Shown piece after piece: positions 33,801 to 44,527 of a stretch of 64,000 bases of DNA. The DNA comes from Aurelia coerulea (Eukaryota; Cnidaria; Scyphozoa; Semaeostomeae; Ulmaridae): positions 16,166,501 to 16,230,500 of the forward strand of contig CM076959.1 in assembly GCA_039566865.1 (NCBI GenBank), given 5' to 3'. Both the position numbers and the translations under genes were made by a program. Position 1 is the stretch's first letter. Every line of letters starts with the position of its first letter. The notes under the pieces were generated by a model. The model made no database searches. It saw nothing but the letters and a program-made list of their open reading frames with translations, and was not told the origin of the DNA.

Positions 33801-36790
33801 GATTTTTCCTATGATCCGTTTTCAAAAGAAAAACTCAAGAGTATGTACATTTACTGTGCCTATCATTGTAGGAATTTATTTTCTCTAGCCAATGCTTGTA
33901 TATTTTGTTTTACAACACTTTGATGTTATTCCAGGAGATTTATGGCCGGAAGGTGATCGTGAGAAAGGTGAAGAGCCAGACTATATCAAAACTGAGAGGG
34001 AACAGTTTGGAACATTCAGAGATTTGAACAAAGATGGTAAAATGGACAAGGTGAGAAATAGGTGCTCATGTACATTACATATCTTCAATGATATCTTCAA
34101 TGATGTTTCTTAGATGGCAAACGAAGTGTTCAAGATTGTTCAAAGTTCTGTTGTTACGTTTAAAAATTGTCCCTAAAATTTGAAATTGTTTAGCAAATTT
34201 TATTTGTTGCTTTCTTGTTGCTGCAAAGCAGCATTGTGAATGTGTGCAATAGATTTGATTTGGATTTGAATTTTTTTGTAATTTTGCCTGATTTAATATG
34301 CTTGCCAAATGAAATTGTTGCAGGGCAAATATTGGTGCTTGCGTAGTAGGGCAAAATGAAAATCCCTAATAAAGCAACATAAGCAAAGCACTCACTTATC
34401 AACAGCAAAAAATTTTACCTCATCGTAGGTTTGAGATTGATATGTATTGCTCTGTTTAATTTGAAGCTTATTACTGATGAAGGCTTGTTCCAGACCATTT
34501 AAAATGAACATGTTTTTCTTGAACAGTTTATATGTGTATATATCCAACAGCTAGTGAGCAGCAGTTATCACGAGTGGGCTACCACAATTTGAAGTTAAAA
34601 TGTGCCCACCTGGGATTGAACCCGGGATCTTTGTGTCAAAAGTCTCTCTGAAAAATCACTGCGCCACTCAAGCGCAATAACATTTTTGAGAAATCTGAAA
34701 TCATTCAGATCCCTAATCCTACACCAAGACAAGCTATTTTGTGTGTTTTTAAGCCTTTGTCAATGTCATGCATATGTATTTATTTTCAATCAGAGCCATG
34801 CATACATATTTATAAATATATAATGATTTTTTGTGATTTTTTAAACAGGATGAAGTAAGACAATGGATTCTTCCTCCAGAGTATGATCATATTTCAGCAG
34901 AAGCTAAACATTTGATGCAGGAATCTGATGTAGATAAGGTATGTAGACCATCATAATCTGATGCTCAGTCCTGGTAATATGAAATTTGGTGGCATGCTGC
35001 CATTCGCACGCCTTGAAAATTTTTGGCGTGCGTTGGTGTGCGATCCAAAAACGTGTTTTTATTGCTGTTTAGGACACTTAATAGCCTTTTACCAAGCATA
35101 ATGTATTCCTACAGTCTATGCACCCTCTTGCCTAAAGCTCAATATAGTTCAATCTTGGAGCAATTAACTCCAAAGGGAACCACATAAAATTCCCATGAAG
35201 GAAAACAAACCAAAGGAAAAAACGTATCATTATTCATCAAGAATCACATAGAAACTATGAAAGTCCAACTTAGAAAAGTATGTTTGGGCGTGCGATAAAA
35301 CACACTCCTTGGATATTTCAGGCGTGTGTGGAGGCATGCGCGTGCGATCGCACGTTTTATATCACCAGGACTGGATGCTTGAAGTGTTACAATTGATCAA
35401 GCTTACTTTTCATGACACACCTAAGTTTTATTTGGGCTTTGGCAATGGAAATGATCCACTTGTGATTTCCCCTTTAAGGCCGTCCTCCGCTTGCAATAGT
35501 ACAGAGTTAGTTTAGGCAAAATGATGCTACCTATGATCGCATAGTAGTTGCTTATGAAATACAGGGTATCCCCAAAAAATTGTGCTCCATTTGCCTGAAG
35601 ATGGCAACAAAACGGCAAAAAATATTATTCTTCAGATATTCAATTATATTTTGCTACCATCCCCGTAAAAATCCGTTGAAAAATGATGGAGCTATGACCT
35701 TCAGGAGACCAAATTTGCCTGATGACTGAGACCAGCGGTCGGCCATTTTGTCTTATTATTTTGCAGCTATAAATAGCTCCATGGATGAAATGAAACAGCA
35801 GCGTTCAATGTCATAGCTCTTGTGAAAATTCTGATAATCATCAGAGAGTTGTCAACTATTTGTTTTCTCACAGAAACAATTATTTACCTCGCATGAAGCT
35901 GGTTATCACTGCAAAATAATAAGTCAAAATTGCTGACCACTAGTTGCATTCATCAGGCAAATTTGGCCCTCTGAGCGTCATAGCTCCATCATTTTTCGAC
36001 GGATTTTTACGGGGATGGCAGCAAATTTTATTTGAACATCTGAAGACCAACAACATCACATAAAAGTTTGGCGAGAATCTTTTGCTGTTTTTTGGCAATC
36101 TTCAGGCAAACGGGGCACAATTTTTTTGGGGCACCCTGTAGCAGCGATGATAACTGTTTCATGATACAGTAGAAACCCGCATATAAGAACCTTACATTTT
36201 GAAATCACCCTGTTTAGGTTCTTATGCATATGATACTATTCTTGAAAATAGGATGCAATGTTCTTAAATAGGTTCTTATCAAAAGAATTAATTGCAGATC
36301 TTCGGAAATTTAGGATAAATACAAGAAAACGAGCTTTTGTGTACTCACTTTCATGACACAATTTTATAAAGAACAACCTTATCTACCGAGCCTTATCTGT
36401 ATCAAATCCATTCATACAAGGATTTTTTTTTACATATGCTTCGTATTTACTCAAGTATTTGGCAAAATTTTTTGAAACATTTTATCGCATATTACCAACC
36501 AGTAGTTTACATCAAACTTTTTTAAAGATAAGAACCTTCCTTGAATTTCAGGATGAATAGGTTCTTCTGTAATGGGGTGAAATTAAAACATTTTAGGCCT
36601 TAGGTTCTTATATGTGGGTGGTTCTTATATGCGGGTTTTTACTGTAGTGTAAGCACTGTCAAATATATTCGTTTCCTTGTTTCAGGACTCAAAGTTGTCT
36701 GTAAAGGAAATTGTAGAAAAATACGATCTCTTCGTTGGAAGCCAAGCCACAGATTTTGGAGAAGCACTGAAGAAGCACGATGAATTCTAA
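30870..36790 (+). CDS. CALU: Calumenin-like CREC protein, six EF-hands, HDEF ER-retention signal, 318 aa
   Basis: Exons: 30870-31093, 32610-32806, 33434-33658, 33935-34050, 34849-34938, 36686-36790; 957 nt, all GT-AG and in frame. A signal peptide (about residues 1-20) is followed by an acidic linker and six EF-hand loops at about residues 83-94, 119-130, 165-176, 202-213, 245-256 and 281-292. The first four are canonical (for example [12 protein letters not shown]); the sixth ([12 protein letters not shown]) lacks the usual glycine. The protein ends in HDEF, the ER-retention signal used by vertebrate calumenin; reticulocalbins usually end in HDEL. Length matches calumenin (about 315 aa). The family binds calcium with low affinity in the secretory pathway and modulates ER clients. 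An ERSE-like element lies upstream. Introns hold a SINE-like piece, a mariner-type foldback and a pogo-like MITE. Gene symbol is by orthology and could be another CREC member. Confidence 0.93.
31094..32609 (+). other. Calumenin-like intron 1
   Basis: 1.5-kb intron. G-runs at 31945-31975 and 32163-32180; no element boundaries or coding sequence supported. Confidence 0.5.
34560..34680 (-). mobile_element. tRNA-derived SINE-like fragment
   Basis: On the minus strand a B-box-like GGTTCAATCCC and an A-box-like TGGCGCAGTGA are spaced as in a tRNA. The acceptor stem does not pair and no clear anticodon arm forms. It reads as a tRNA-related SINE head, not a tRNA gene. In calumenin-like intron 4. Confidence 0.5.
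35562..36138. mobile_element. Tc1/mariner-type foldback copy 2 (CAGGGTGTCCC family)
   Basis: 577 bp between TA sites (35560-35561, 36139-36140). Long inverted arms match 11380-11975 ('catccccgtaaaaatccgtt'). More diverged ends. In the last calumenin-like intron. Confidence 0.8.
36167..36644. mobile_element. Pogo/mariner-type MITE (CAGTAGAAACCCGC ends)
   Basis: Starts CAGTAGAAACCCGCATATAA and ends in GCGGGTTTTTACTG, with TA on both sides. 478 bp, no coding. Confidence 0.75.
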
Positions 36791-36924
36791 GTGACTGAAG
36801 TAGTGCAATCCTTCTCTTTTCCGCTACGCTCTATAACGTTCTAGCTACTCTATTTTAACCATGTCACCTTTATGCTAGACAATCTATGAAACAATTTGCT
36901 GCAATATTTTTTACATGGTATTCG

Positions 36925-37241
36925 GCCAAGCCCGTAAGGGGGAGGGCTACGCTACGTGACTTACTTGCAGATGGAAATATGCCACCGACCCATAGTTAGG
37001 TATGGCCCACGTTTAGATAAGGACCCACATTTATACAAAACTTTGTCTTTACCAAATGTTCGAGAGTTAATACCTAAATCGTTTTGAAGTCCAATTTTTG
37101 CGAAAGCAAGACCCTTATTTCCACCTATTTTAAAAAAAAGCATAACCAAATTTTATACCAAATTCTTGAAAAGTATTCCCTTTCTTGGACAGTATACCCA
37201 TCCTCAGTACCCACAGTATGTTAAGCAACCCCCCCCCCCCT
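36925..37241. mobile_element. Possible transposon between perfect 8-bp repeats GGTATTCG
   Basis: GGTATTCG at 36917-36924 and 37242-37249 brackets 317 bp with a G-run at one end and a C-run at the other. The TIR match is weak, so the family is unclear. Confidence 0.5.
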
Positions 37242-37953
37242 GGTATTCGAGTAGACATATTGTAATGCAATACCACAAGGCAATGTTTTGACGGTTAAAT
37301 AGAATGTCTAATAAGATTGCCAATGATTCAATGGGATTTTTCGAGCTGATGAGCATTATGTTACAGTATTTACGAGAGAAACTCACACTTTGACTTTGAA
37401 AAGAAAATTAGCTACTTATTTTCATTGTGTAAAATTGCACCCGCTCAGAAAATTCTAACTGACTGGAAACCAACCTTTATACGGGGGCTTTCTCTGAAAG
37501 TCTTTCAGTGAAAACACGTGATCTCTGTAAGCACTTTATAGACATTTTTCGCGTATTCGCAACTTAGAGATATGATATTTACTTTACCCATTTGGTTGCA
37601 TGAAGGCAGTGTGTCGCTTAGCTGATTGGCCGCAACAAAGTCAGAGCTCAACACGATGGATTTCTTTGTGAATCTGATCGTTATCAGTATCTACAGTCAT
37701 AGAAAGTTATTGGGATCAGTAGCCTTTCAATTGTCATATTCTTTGTAGTGTTCTTACCACACAATCAGATGTGTGACAGACTGCCTTTTATGGCCTCGCA
37801 TTTGATTCTTATTAGAGTATACAATTTTTATGGGAAAAGGTTTGATGTTTCATGTTTCAATGATATTGTCGAAAAGAGCTTGTTTGCGATAATTTTCTCG
37901 TCATTTCTCGGAAGATATCATATTTGCCCTCCTCGGATCGGATTGGATTGTAG

Positions 37954-38049
37954 TAGCCTGCGTGCAGAACTGATAGTAGAGCAGGCGTCCAGAGCGCATG
38001 GACTTACTCAATTCGATCTCGTAAACCAGTCGAGTCTGCACGCAGGCTA
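37954..38049. repeat. Hairpin repeat TAGCCTGCGTGCAGA
   Basis: TAGCCTGCGTGCAGA is inverted at 38035-38049 around 66 bp. Related to hairpins at 13971 and 19049. The rest of 37250-38600 shows nothing I can support. Confidence 0.65.
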
Positions 38050-38871
38050 AGGATAAGGTGCATATGGATAAAATATAAAATGATACTGGTGCTGCCAGCG
38101 CATAAATGAACTAAAATCGCTTCAAAGCAATGTGCTAATTCTTTTTGATAACTTGGATTTTAGAATTTAGACGAAATAATTTGGAATAATCCACATAAGG
38201 GTCAAACTTTCTTCATCCCAGATACCCACTTCCGAGGGGCATTTTACACCTTCGAAAAAGCGTACGAGATTCTTGAAAACAAAGGGATTTTTGTCCAAAG
38301 ATTTTTTAGGAGTGAAATGCCCCTCGCCCACTCTTGTGCGTTTCGGGGTTAATTGATGAAACTTGCTATAGCAATATCCACTTTTTACAATTTTAGAGAA
38401 AAATTATCCAATAAATGGAAGCGCCCCTGTGCCTTCAAGCAGGGGATGACTAGGGGGCCACAGCCCCATCGGAAGCATCTAGTCCCATCGGAGGAAATTT
38501 TTGGCCCTTGTCGGAGGAAATATGGCAAATAACGTACGAAGACAGCTTTTTTTAGCCCCCCTGTTGGACGCTTCAGCCCCTCTGTCGGAAGATTTCTGGC
38601 GCCATCCAAGCCATCAAGTTACCTACCCTAACAAGGAAAAATTTGGTAAGACAATAGCATGAGTTGGTTTTGATTGACATCGCAATTCAAAGCGATTAGC
38701 GATCGCAGGCAAAGGAAATTCTCTCAACCAGTAATTCAAAACAGGCAAAGCCGCAAATGTTTCTCAGAAACCCAGGTAGCTAGCTCGTTGGTTGTGCATT
38801 CCAGAAATTGTTTTTCAGAGCAAACATGAGCATACATCGAAAGAAGAAGGATATATCTACACATCTGCCCC

Positions 38872-41351
38872 CACGCCCGACAACACCAAGCCTGAATTCT
38901 GACGTCACTTCCGGCCTCTCTTGCAAGAAAGCTGTGGCGCGAAAGCAAAATTTTGTGATAAATGGCGTCAGCAGGCGTCCCAAGTGTCCCAAAGCAAAAT
39001 ATCGAGATATAACGCAATAGCTGTATCTTCGCTCTTTCAAGTTCTTTGAACATTTTGGACTCAGAGCTTCTTGGTTTTTCATATTTTTCAAAGGCCGTGG
39101 ACAACTCTGTTTACAAACTCGGGATTCAGCACAGCAGGTAAGCAGACTTTATCATAAATTTAACGTTTGTCCTTTGTTTCATGGAAATTTTGTAGAAAGT
39201 TTTGGATTCCTCGATGTCGTTTTGTCCTATTTTGCCACCTTTCGCCAATTGTTGACGAAATAAACTTGTCTTTTTCTCGTCTTGAACTTCGGCTTGCAGT
39301 TTCAAGAAAATGAACTTTTGTTGGCCTAAATTTAACCGAAATTTTTTCAAACTCCAATATTTTCTAAACTAAGAAAGGAATTCTCCTTTTGGAGATATAA
39401 CGCAATAGCTGTAAGCATCTAGTTTCTAGGAATGTTGCCTGTTTTGCTGTAGCCTTTGCCGGTTTCCCACAATTTTCAAAGGCAATTTTTCCTCGAGAGC
39501 CATGACTATTTAATCTGCGTTAACTTTACGTGCTTCCTTTTACAAACTTGTCTGCTTTTTAGTCAGAAAACAAACGTTGACCTTGGTTGAATGTATCACT
39601 TTCGAACTTAATCTGATGTTTTCAGAAATGAAAGTATTTTAGAGTACTTGCTACCTGTTTTGGCCACCAGGGCAATAAGAATAATAACAAAACTTTGACT
39701 TCGCTCTCAGATAACTTTTCGTCGGGTTTGGCCTAAATGTAAACAAACATAATGTTGCATTGTTGCTTATTTTCTTCAAGACTAATGGGGAAGCTCTGAC
39801 CTAGAAATAGGAGATTTGCTTACTAAAACAATGTTATCAAGGCTACCTTGTACAAAAAATTATCAGCTTTGATTATTTTGCCTATAAATACGATAGTTTA
39901 CTGCAATTATTTGCCCTTAAATCTGTTTTCTTTTTCTTGAGCAGGGTATTGCTGCTCTGATTTTAGTTTGCAAAGACATCTCCTATTTTGGTTTGCTGCT
40001 CTTTTTTGTACATGCAATACTCTATGAGACAAAGTGAAATTTGCTATGCAGCAAATGTTTCTAGTAGGAGGAAATAATATTGTCTCTGTTTTATTTTAGG
40101 ACCCAAACAGAACAGGATTATCCTTTACCAATCAAGCCCAACCTTGAAGCAACATTTGACAACAACCACAAAAGACTGCAGTTCTTGCTCCTTCAATGCC
40201 TGAAGACTGATGCAAAACTGATGGAACATGACTGTTGCAAACAAAGCATTCAATGAAAAACAATATTATGATATATAAAAATTTGAGTAATCCAATAATT
40301 GATACTCTGATGATTTTACTCTGATGATAGGAAGATGGTAAGATAATAGCAATTGAATCATCACTAAATTGAAATGTTAATGCTTCCAATTCTGAAACAG
40401 TCTGAAACTTATTCTGAATTTGATCTGCAAAGACAATTGTTTGCAAAGACAAAGACAAAGCTCGCCCGTTTCACCCTGTAGCCCCTACTGCCATGCTTAT
40501 TCATGAGTTTCTGAAAATTACCAAAAAGCAGTTATTGCCGTTGTCCATTCAGAAATAGTCATTGCAATTTCGATAGACAGCATCCTTCCCTATCTTCTTT
40601 GTTTGTGAGTTTTTAGAGCCAACAAGAGAAGATTTCCAGACTGCATTGAGTTGCTCCATCATTGAGAGGAACTTGCCTAGTACAAATAACATATTTTCTA
40701 TAATTTGCTATCCATTTGTCCATCAAAGACATCTGCCATCATAAACAAAACGATTTTAGTTCTTGATCCATAAATATCCGAGTTCTTTCGTTGGAAGCTG
40801 CTTCTTCTTGTCTCATTCTTTCTGGCGGGTTGGAGACTTATTTGAAAACATGAAAGCATCTCTTGTCCTTCACTGGCAGTAAAAGGATCGCTAGTGCTCT
40901 GCATATTGGTTTATTGCTTCGTTTCGTTCAGAATTAAAAAGTTTTCTTGAAAGCAAGCAGCAAGCAGGCCACGCCGCTTCAAAACAATTTCTACGATCTA
41001 CGGCATTTTCTAAATGTCATGGCTTTCAGAGCGCTATTTACTTCACCAAAAACAATGAATTCGAAAAATTTGCCCAAATACGGATGAAAATCTCTTAAAA
41101 TAAGACCATCACTCCTGTCAAATTGCGTGGAGTTTACCAGGAAGTTTAAATCAAAACGATTTTAGTTTTAAACATTTCTTAGATAAATTCACTACCTTTT
41201 AAGATTAAATTAACGCGGAAAAAGCACACCGCATCACTGCAAGAAACGTTCAAAGTCGACGAAAATATTCACTTCCGGTCATTTTCCTATACATTTGTAT
41301 AGGGGCATCAAAGCGAGGCTGAACTCCTCGAGAAAGGTGTTGTCGGGCGTG
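38872..41351. mobile_element. 2,480-bp TIR element of unknown class, 6-bp TSD, gene-like interior
   Basis: Perfect 16-bp terminal inverted repeats CACGCCCGACAACACC (38872-38887, inverse 41336-41351) and 6-bp duplication TGCCCC (38866-38871, 41352-41357). It sits inside the foldback at 38631-42154. Near the left end is TGACGTCACTTCCGG; near the right end an inverted ACTTCCGG. A donor (CAG|GTAAGC, 39137) and an acceptor (TTTTAG, exon from 40100) could join two exon-like segments. The second is open for 51 codons (to the TGA at about 40257). No transposase recognised. Confidence 0.7.
38899..38970 (+). promoter_or_regulatory. Promoter-like module: CRE, ETS and YY1-type motifs
   Basis: TGACGTCA directly joined to CTTCCGG (CRE plus ETS), followed about 50 bp later by AAATGGCGTCAG (YY1-like with an ATG). 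TATA-less housekeeping promoters often look like this. The ATG opens only a 16-codon frame. Transcription is inferred. Confidence 0.4.
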
Positions 41352-41617
41352 TGCCCCGGGCATTTAATTTTTTTGATTCAAAAGCTGATTGGGAGGCGAT
41401 TCAATTCTCTTATTTTTGTGGGTGTAAGTAAAACACTTACTGCTCAGCTTCTGAACCAAAGAAATAAAGTGCCCGTATCAGATGTGTAGATATATCCTTC
41501 TCCTTTCCATATATGCTCATATTTGCTCTTAAAAACAATTTTTGAAATGCACGACGAGCGCGCTAGCTACTTGGGTTTCAGAGAAACTTTTGCGGCTTTG
41601 TTTGTTTTGAATTTATG

Positions 41618-42071
41618 CAGGAACGCCGGAGAGGGGGGGGCGCGGGGGGTCAAGCGCCCCTCCTGCCCTTTCCTAACGGGGGCAAGGGGGGCAAAAGTGC
41701 CCTTTCAATGAAAAACAATAATTTACTTTGAAACTTGATAGAAAAGCCGCCATAGCTTCATTCCCTTATCAGAAACACACCAGTAACGAAAAATGACTGG
41801 CAATTGCAACTTCAAAATAAGCAATATGCGATTTTATGCGATTCGGAATGAGGACATGTGGAGGAATGGCCGACAAATTTCGTGAAAGAACATGATTAAT
41901 GTTAGTTAAAACGTTTTTGATAGCATTTTAAGCCAATCTAAAGGGCGTGGCCACAAAAATTTTCCTGGGGGAGTACCCCCGGACCCCCCGCTTTTTAGGC
42001 TCGCCTTCGGTCTCGACTGCCCTTACCCTCCTAGTCGCCCCCCTTGCCCTACCATCGCTCCGGCGTCCCTG
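41618..42071. mobile_element. hAT-type MITE, 8-bp TSD AATTTATG
   Basis: Starts CAGGAACGCCGGAG and ends CTCCGGCGTCCCTG. Perfect duplications at 41610-41617 and 42072-42079. Inserted in the right arm of the MULE-like foldback. Confidence 0.88.
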
Positions 42072-42244
42072 AATTTATGGTTGAGAGGATTTCCTTTGAA
42101 TTCAAGTGTCAACAAAAGCATCTGATGCTATTGTGTTTCAAAATCTGTCCTTGTTACCTACCCTATAATCCCCTCCCCCTTTAGGTCTTAAATTTTGCAT
42201 AATATCCAACATGCCCTTTTTTGAGGAAAATATTGTTCTAAATA

Positions 42245-42685
42245 CTATTGAAAACATCTCCCCGATTGAAAAAATCGATTGTCCTTCCCACCTGGCGCAC
42301 ACGCCACGCCTGCCCGCCACAACAAGCAAGCGACGATACATCTTTGCAAATCTTCCCAGCGTTCAACAGTAGGACCTTCCCGTCGTTCATCGTTGCAAAG
42401 AAGATACGTCCATCGTCCTTTGCGTAAGTTCCTAAATTCAAATTTGTTTTTATTGTATGTTCGCGTTGAAAGAGGATTTCGAAATGTTCTGTTGATGTTA
42501 ACATGCAATCCTGGTTGTTAGAGTTTCATTTCAAGCTGTCGAAGCATTTAGGCCATTTGAAAGTACAACAATTCAATATGGCGTCGACGTCGTCAAAATC
42601 TTCTCGCATGATATTTAATGGTCGAAAAAGAAGATGGCCTAAAATCTGGCACGGCGGTTCATTCAATAAGTGGGCAATAGAGTAG
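42245..42685. other. Divergent unassigned reading frames (possible gene starts)
   Basis: A minus frame from the ATG at 42504 (about 70 codons, to a possible CAG|GTGGGA donor near 42292) includes LGTYAKDDGRIFFATMNDGK. A plus frame from 42578 (35 codons, MASTSSKSSRMIFNGRKRRW...) begins in a CAATATGGCG context 74 bp away. I recognise neither. They may be a bidirectional promoter with first exons, one possibly the 5' UTR exon of the ZNF143-like gene, or chance. Confidence 0.25.
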
Positions 42686-43479
42686 AAATGGAAGTTTTTA
42701 AATCGGTATGCAGTGCATTGGATTTCAGTGTTAAAGTTTCTGTGTTGAAGAAAAGAGATCGTGCGAAGCTGTTTTAGTTAGTACAGAGTAGGGGTCGGGA
42801 CACAGCAACAAAATGGTGGACACTTGGTGGACCAAAAAAGAAAACTAACTAAAAAAGAGCTGCGTGTGAATGAATTTTAGATGAAACGGTGGGAACAGAA
42901 TTTATAAAGCAAAAAGCTAAAGAAACAGCTCTTTTACAAATTTTGATAGAACTGCACACTGCACTGCATTTTGCATAGTGTCAGTGACATGGATAAAAAG
43001 TCTATCCCTAGTCCAGATTGCATTCTTTGATTTTGGCGCAGGGAAGCTCATTTTGAAGTAAATTCTGGCGCATCTGAATGCTAGGGGTACAATCAAATTG
43101 TATAAACAAACTGCCAAAGGTGGCCCTTTTACAGAGTTATGGCGCGGGTGCGGCTGGAATCAGTCAAAGTGGCGTGGGGAAAGATCTTCCCCGCGCACTA
43201 CAAAGAATGCAGACTGGTCCCTAGTCAGTAAAAAACTGTGAAATACTGCTTGTGAACAGTAGTGGTGGCACCATCACCCCCGTTTTCCCAATTTTCTAAT
43301 TTCTTGAAATCCTTTAAAAAACCTTTTTAGTTTGGGGGGGGGGGCGTAGCTTTCCATTTACTTGGGATTTTTTGTGATTATTGAAGATTTTGAGAAAGGC
43401 GTGAAATTTTACTTTCAAAGGATATAAGTAGGTTAATTGTGCACTTTTATATTTTGATTTTTGTTCGCGCAAAAATGCC

Positions 43480-43786
43480 CACTGTAACAAAAAATATCGA
43501 TTTCTAGATCCCAAATCACCACAGAAAAGTGTTCTCTTTGTCCATTCATGTCGATTCTTTAGAAAATTTGATCGACGTTTTTTGACCGTTTTCAGTGTTT
43601 TCGAGAACGAAAATTTTAAGAAACTTGCGTCTAGCTCTAAAAACTGAAAACAAAAAATATGCAAAAAATGCTAGAATCTAATTCAGGCTTTTTGCTAAAG
43701 ATTAAGTCATGAATCTTCAAAATCGGTCCAGTATACGATTTATTGTGGCCTGCCAAACGTGCATAGTTTATTTTGGCGCACCCGGT
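43480..43786. mobile_element. Single arm of the CCGGGTG-type foldback family
   Basis: Resembles the right arm of 50467-51381 ('ggtccagtatacgatttatt', 'gtggcctgcc') and ends GGCGCACCCGGTA. No left arm nearby. Confidence 0.55.
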
Positions 43787-44136
43787 ATTGAAATAGATCA
43801 AAATGATAAAAAGGGCATTTCCTGCATTTTCCGAGAGTCTGAAGGGCATGGTCAGGAAAGCCTTTTCTGGGGACCTCACCCCCAGACCCCCTGATTTTTC
43901 CACCCCAGTTTTTCTGGGCTCAGTTTTCAGTTTCAGCTGGCGACGCCCCTGAGGACAAATAAGAATAAAGGTTGAGGCAGCCCCAGGAAAATTTCCAGGA
44001 CCACACCCTTCTTGCCTTGGGAAACAACCCAAGTTTAGTTGCAGGAAATAAGCCCTCCTTTGACAATTTCTCGATGGATTTTGGCAAACTGGATAGCCAA
44101 CCTAAGAGAGAAGTAGGGGGACTCAAACACCACTGC

Positions 44137-44438
44137 CTGTACGAAAATACAAGGCCATGTAATAGCCATGTACAAGCCTTGTAGTTATGGCCTTGTAACC
44201 TTGTTTTAGTCTGGAATAGCCTTGCTGTAACCTTGTAAATGGCTTGAAAAATGCTAATTAGCCTTGTAGAAGCCTTGTGGAAACCTTGTGTTAGACTGGT
44301 TGCAGCTTGGAATCTTACTGATAGCCTTGTAATTTTCTTCCAAGGTTAGTACAAGGTCATAACAAGGTCATAATCCCCTCTACAAGGCTAAAACTTGGCC
44401 TGTACAAGGCCAAGTTTAGCCTTGTATTTTTGTACAGG
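44137..44438. mobile_element. CCTTGTA-rich TIR element copy 1
   Basis: Starts CTGTACGAAAATACAAGGC and ends as the inverse of CTGTACAAAAATACAAGGC. The interior is packed with CCTTGTA and TACAAGG. Lies 75 bp before the first ZNF143-like coding exon. Confidence 0.8.
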
Positions 44439-44527
44439 TGCTCCCTTTTTACAGCAAAAGCATGAGAGGGCATTATTGTGTGTATCTGAAGTTAACATCT
44501 TTTTATTTCTCAGGAAAGTTCTCTAGC

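Larger units (their letters stand above)
38631..42154. mobile_element. MULE-like foldback copy 2 carrying two nested elements, 11-bp TSD
   Basis: TACCTACCCTA at 38620-38630 and 42155-42165 flanks the element, which begins ACAAGG and ends CCTTGT. The arms match 54589-55185 ('gcgattagcgatcgcaggca', 'aagaagaaggatatatctac'). Subtracting the elements at 38872-41351 and 41618-42071 with their duplications leaves 576 bp, close to the 597 bp of the uninterrupted copy. Confidence 0.85.

Noticed and set aside
34590..34680. tRNA gene on the minus strand
   Set aside because: A and B boxes are present but the acceptor stem and anticodon arm do not pair; better explained as a SINE.
36925..37241. Fourth member of the CCCGGG-TIR MITE family
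   Set aside because: The 8-bp duplication and G-runs look similar, but the ends do not match CCCGGG and the interior lacks the shared blocks.
43197..43211. ACTACAAAGAATGCA as a ZNF143 binding site for autoregulation
   Set aside because: It has both outer halves of the SBS motif but lacks the central TCCC portion, so it is too weak to claim.
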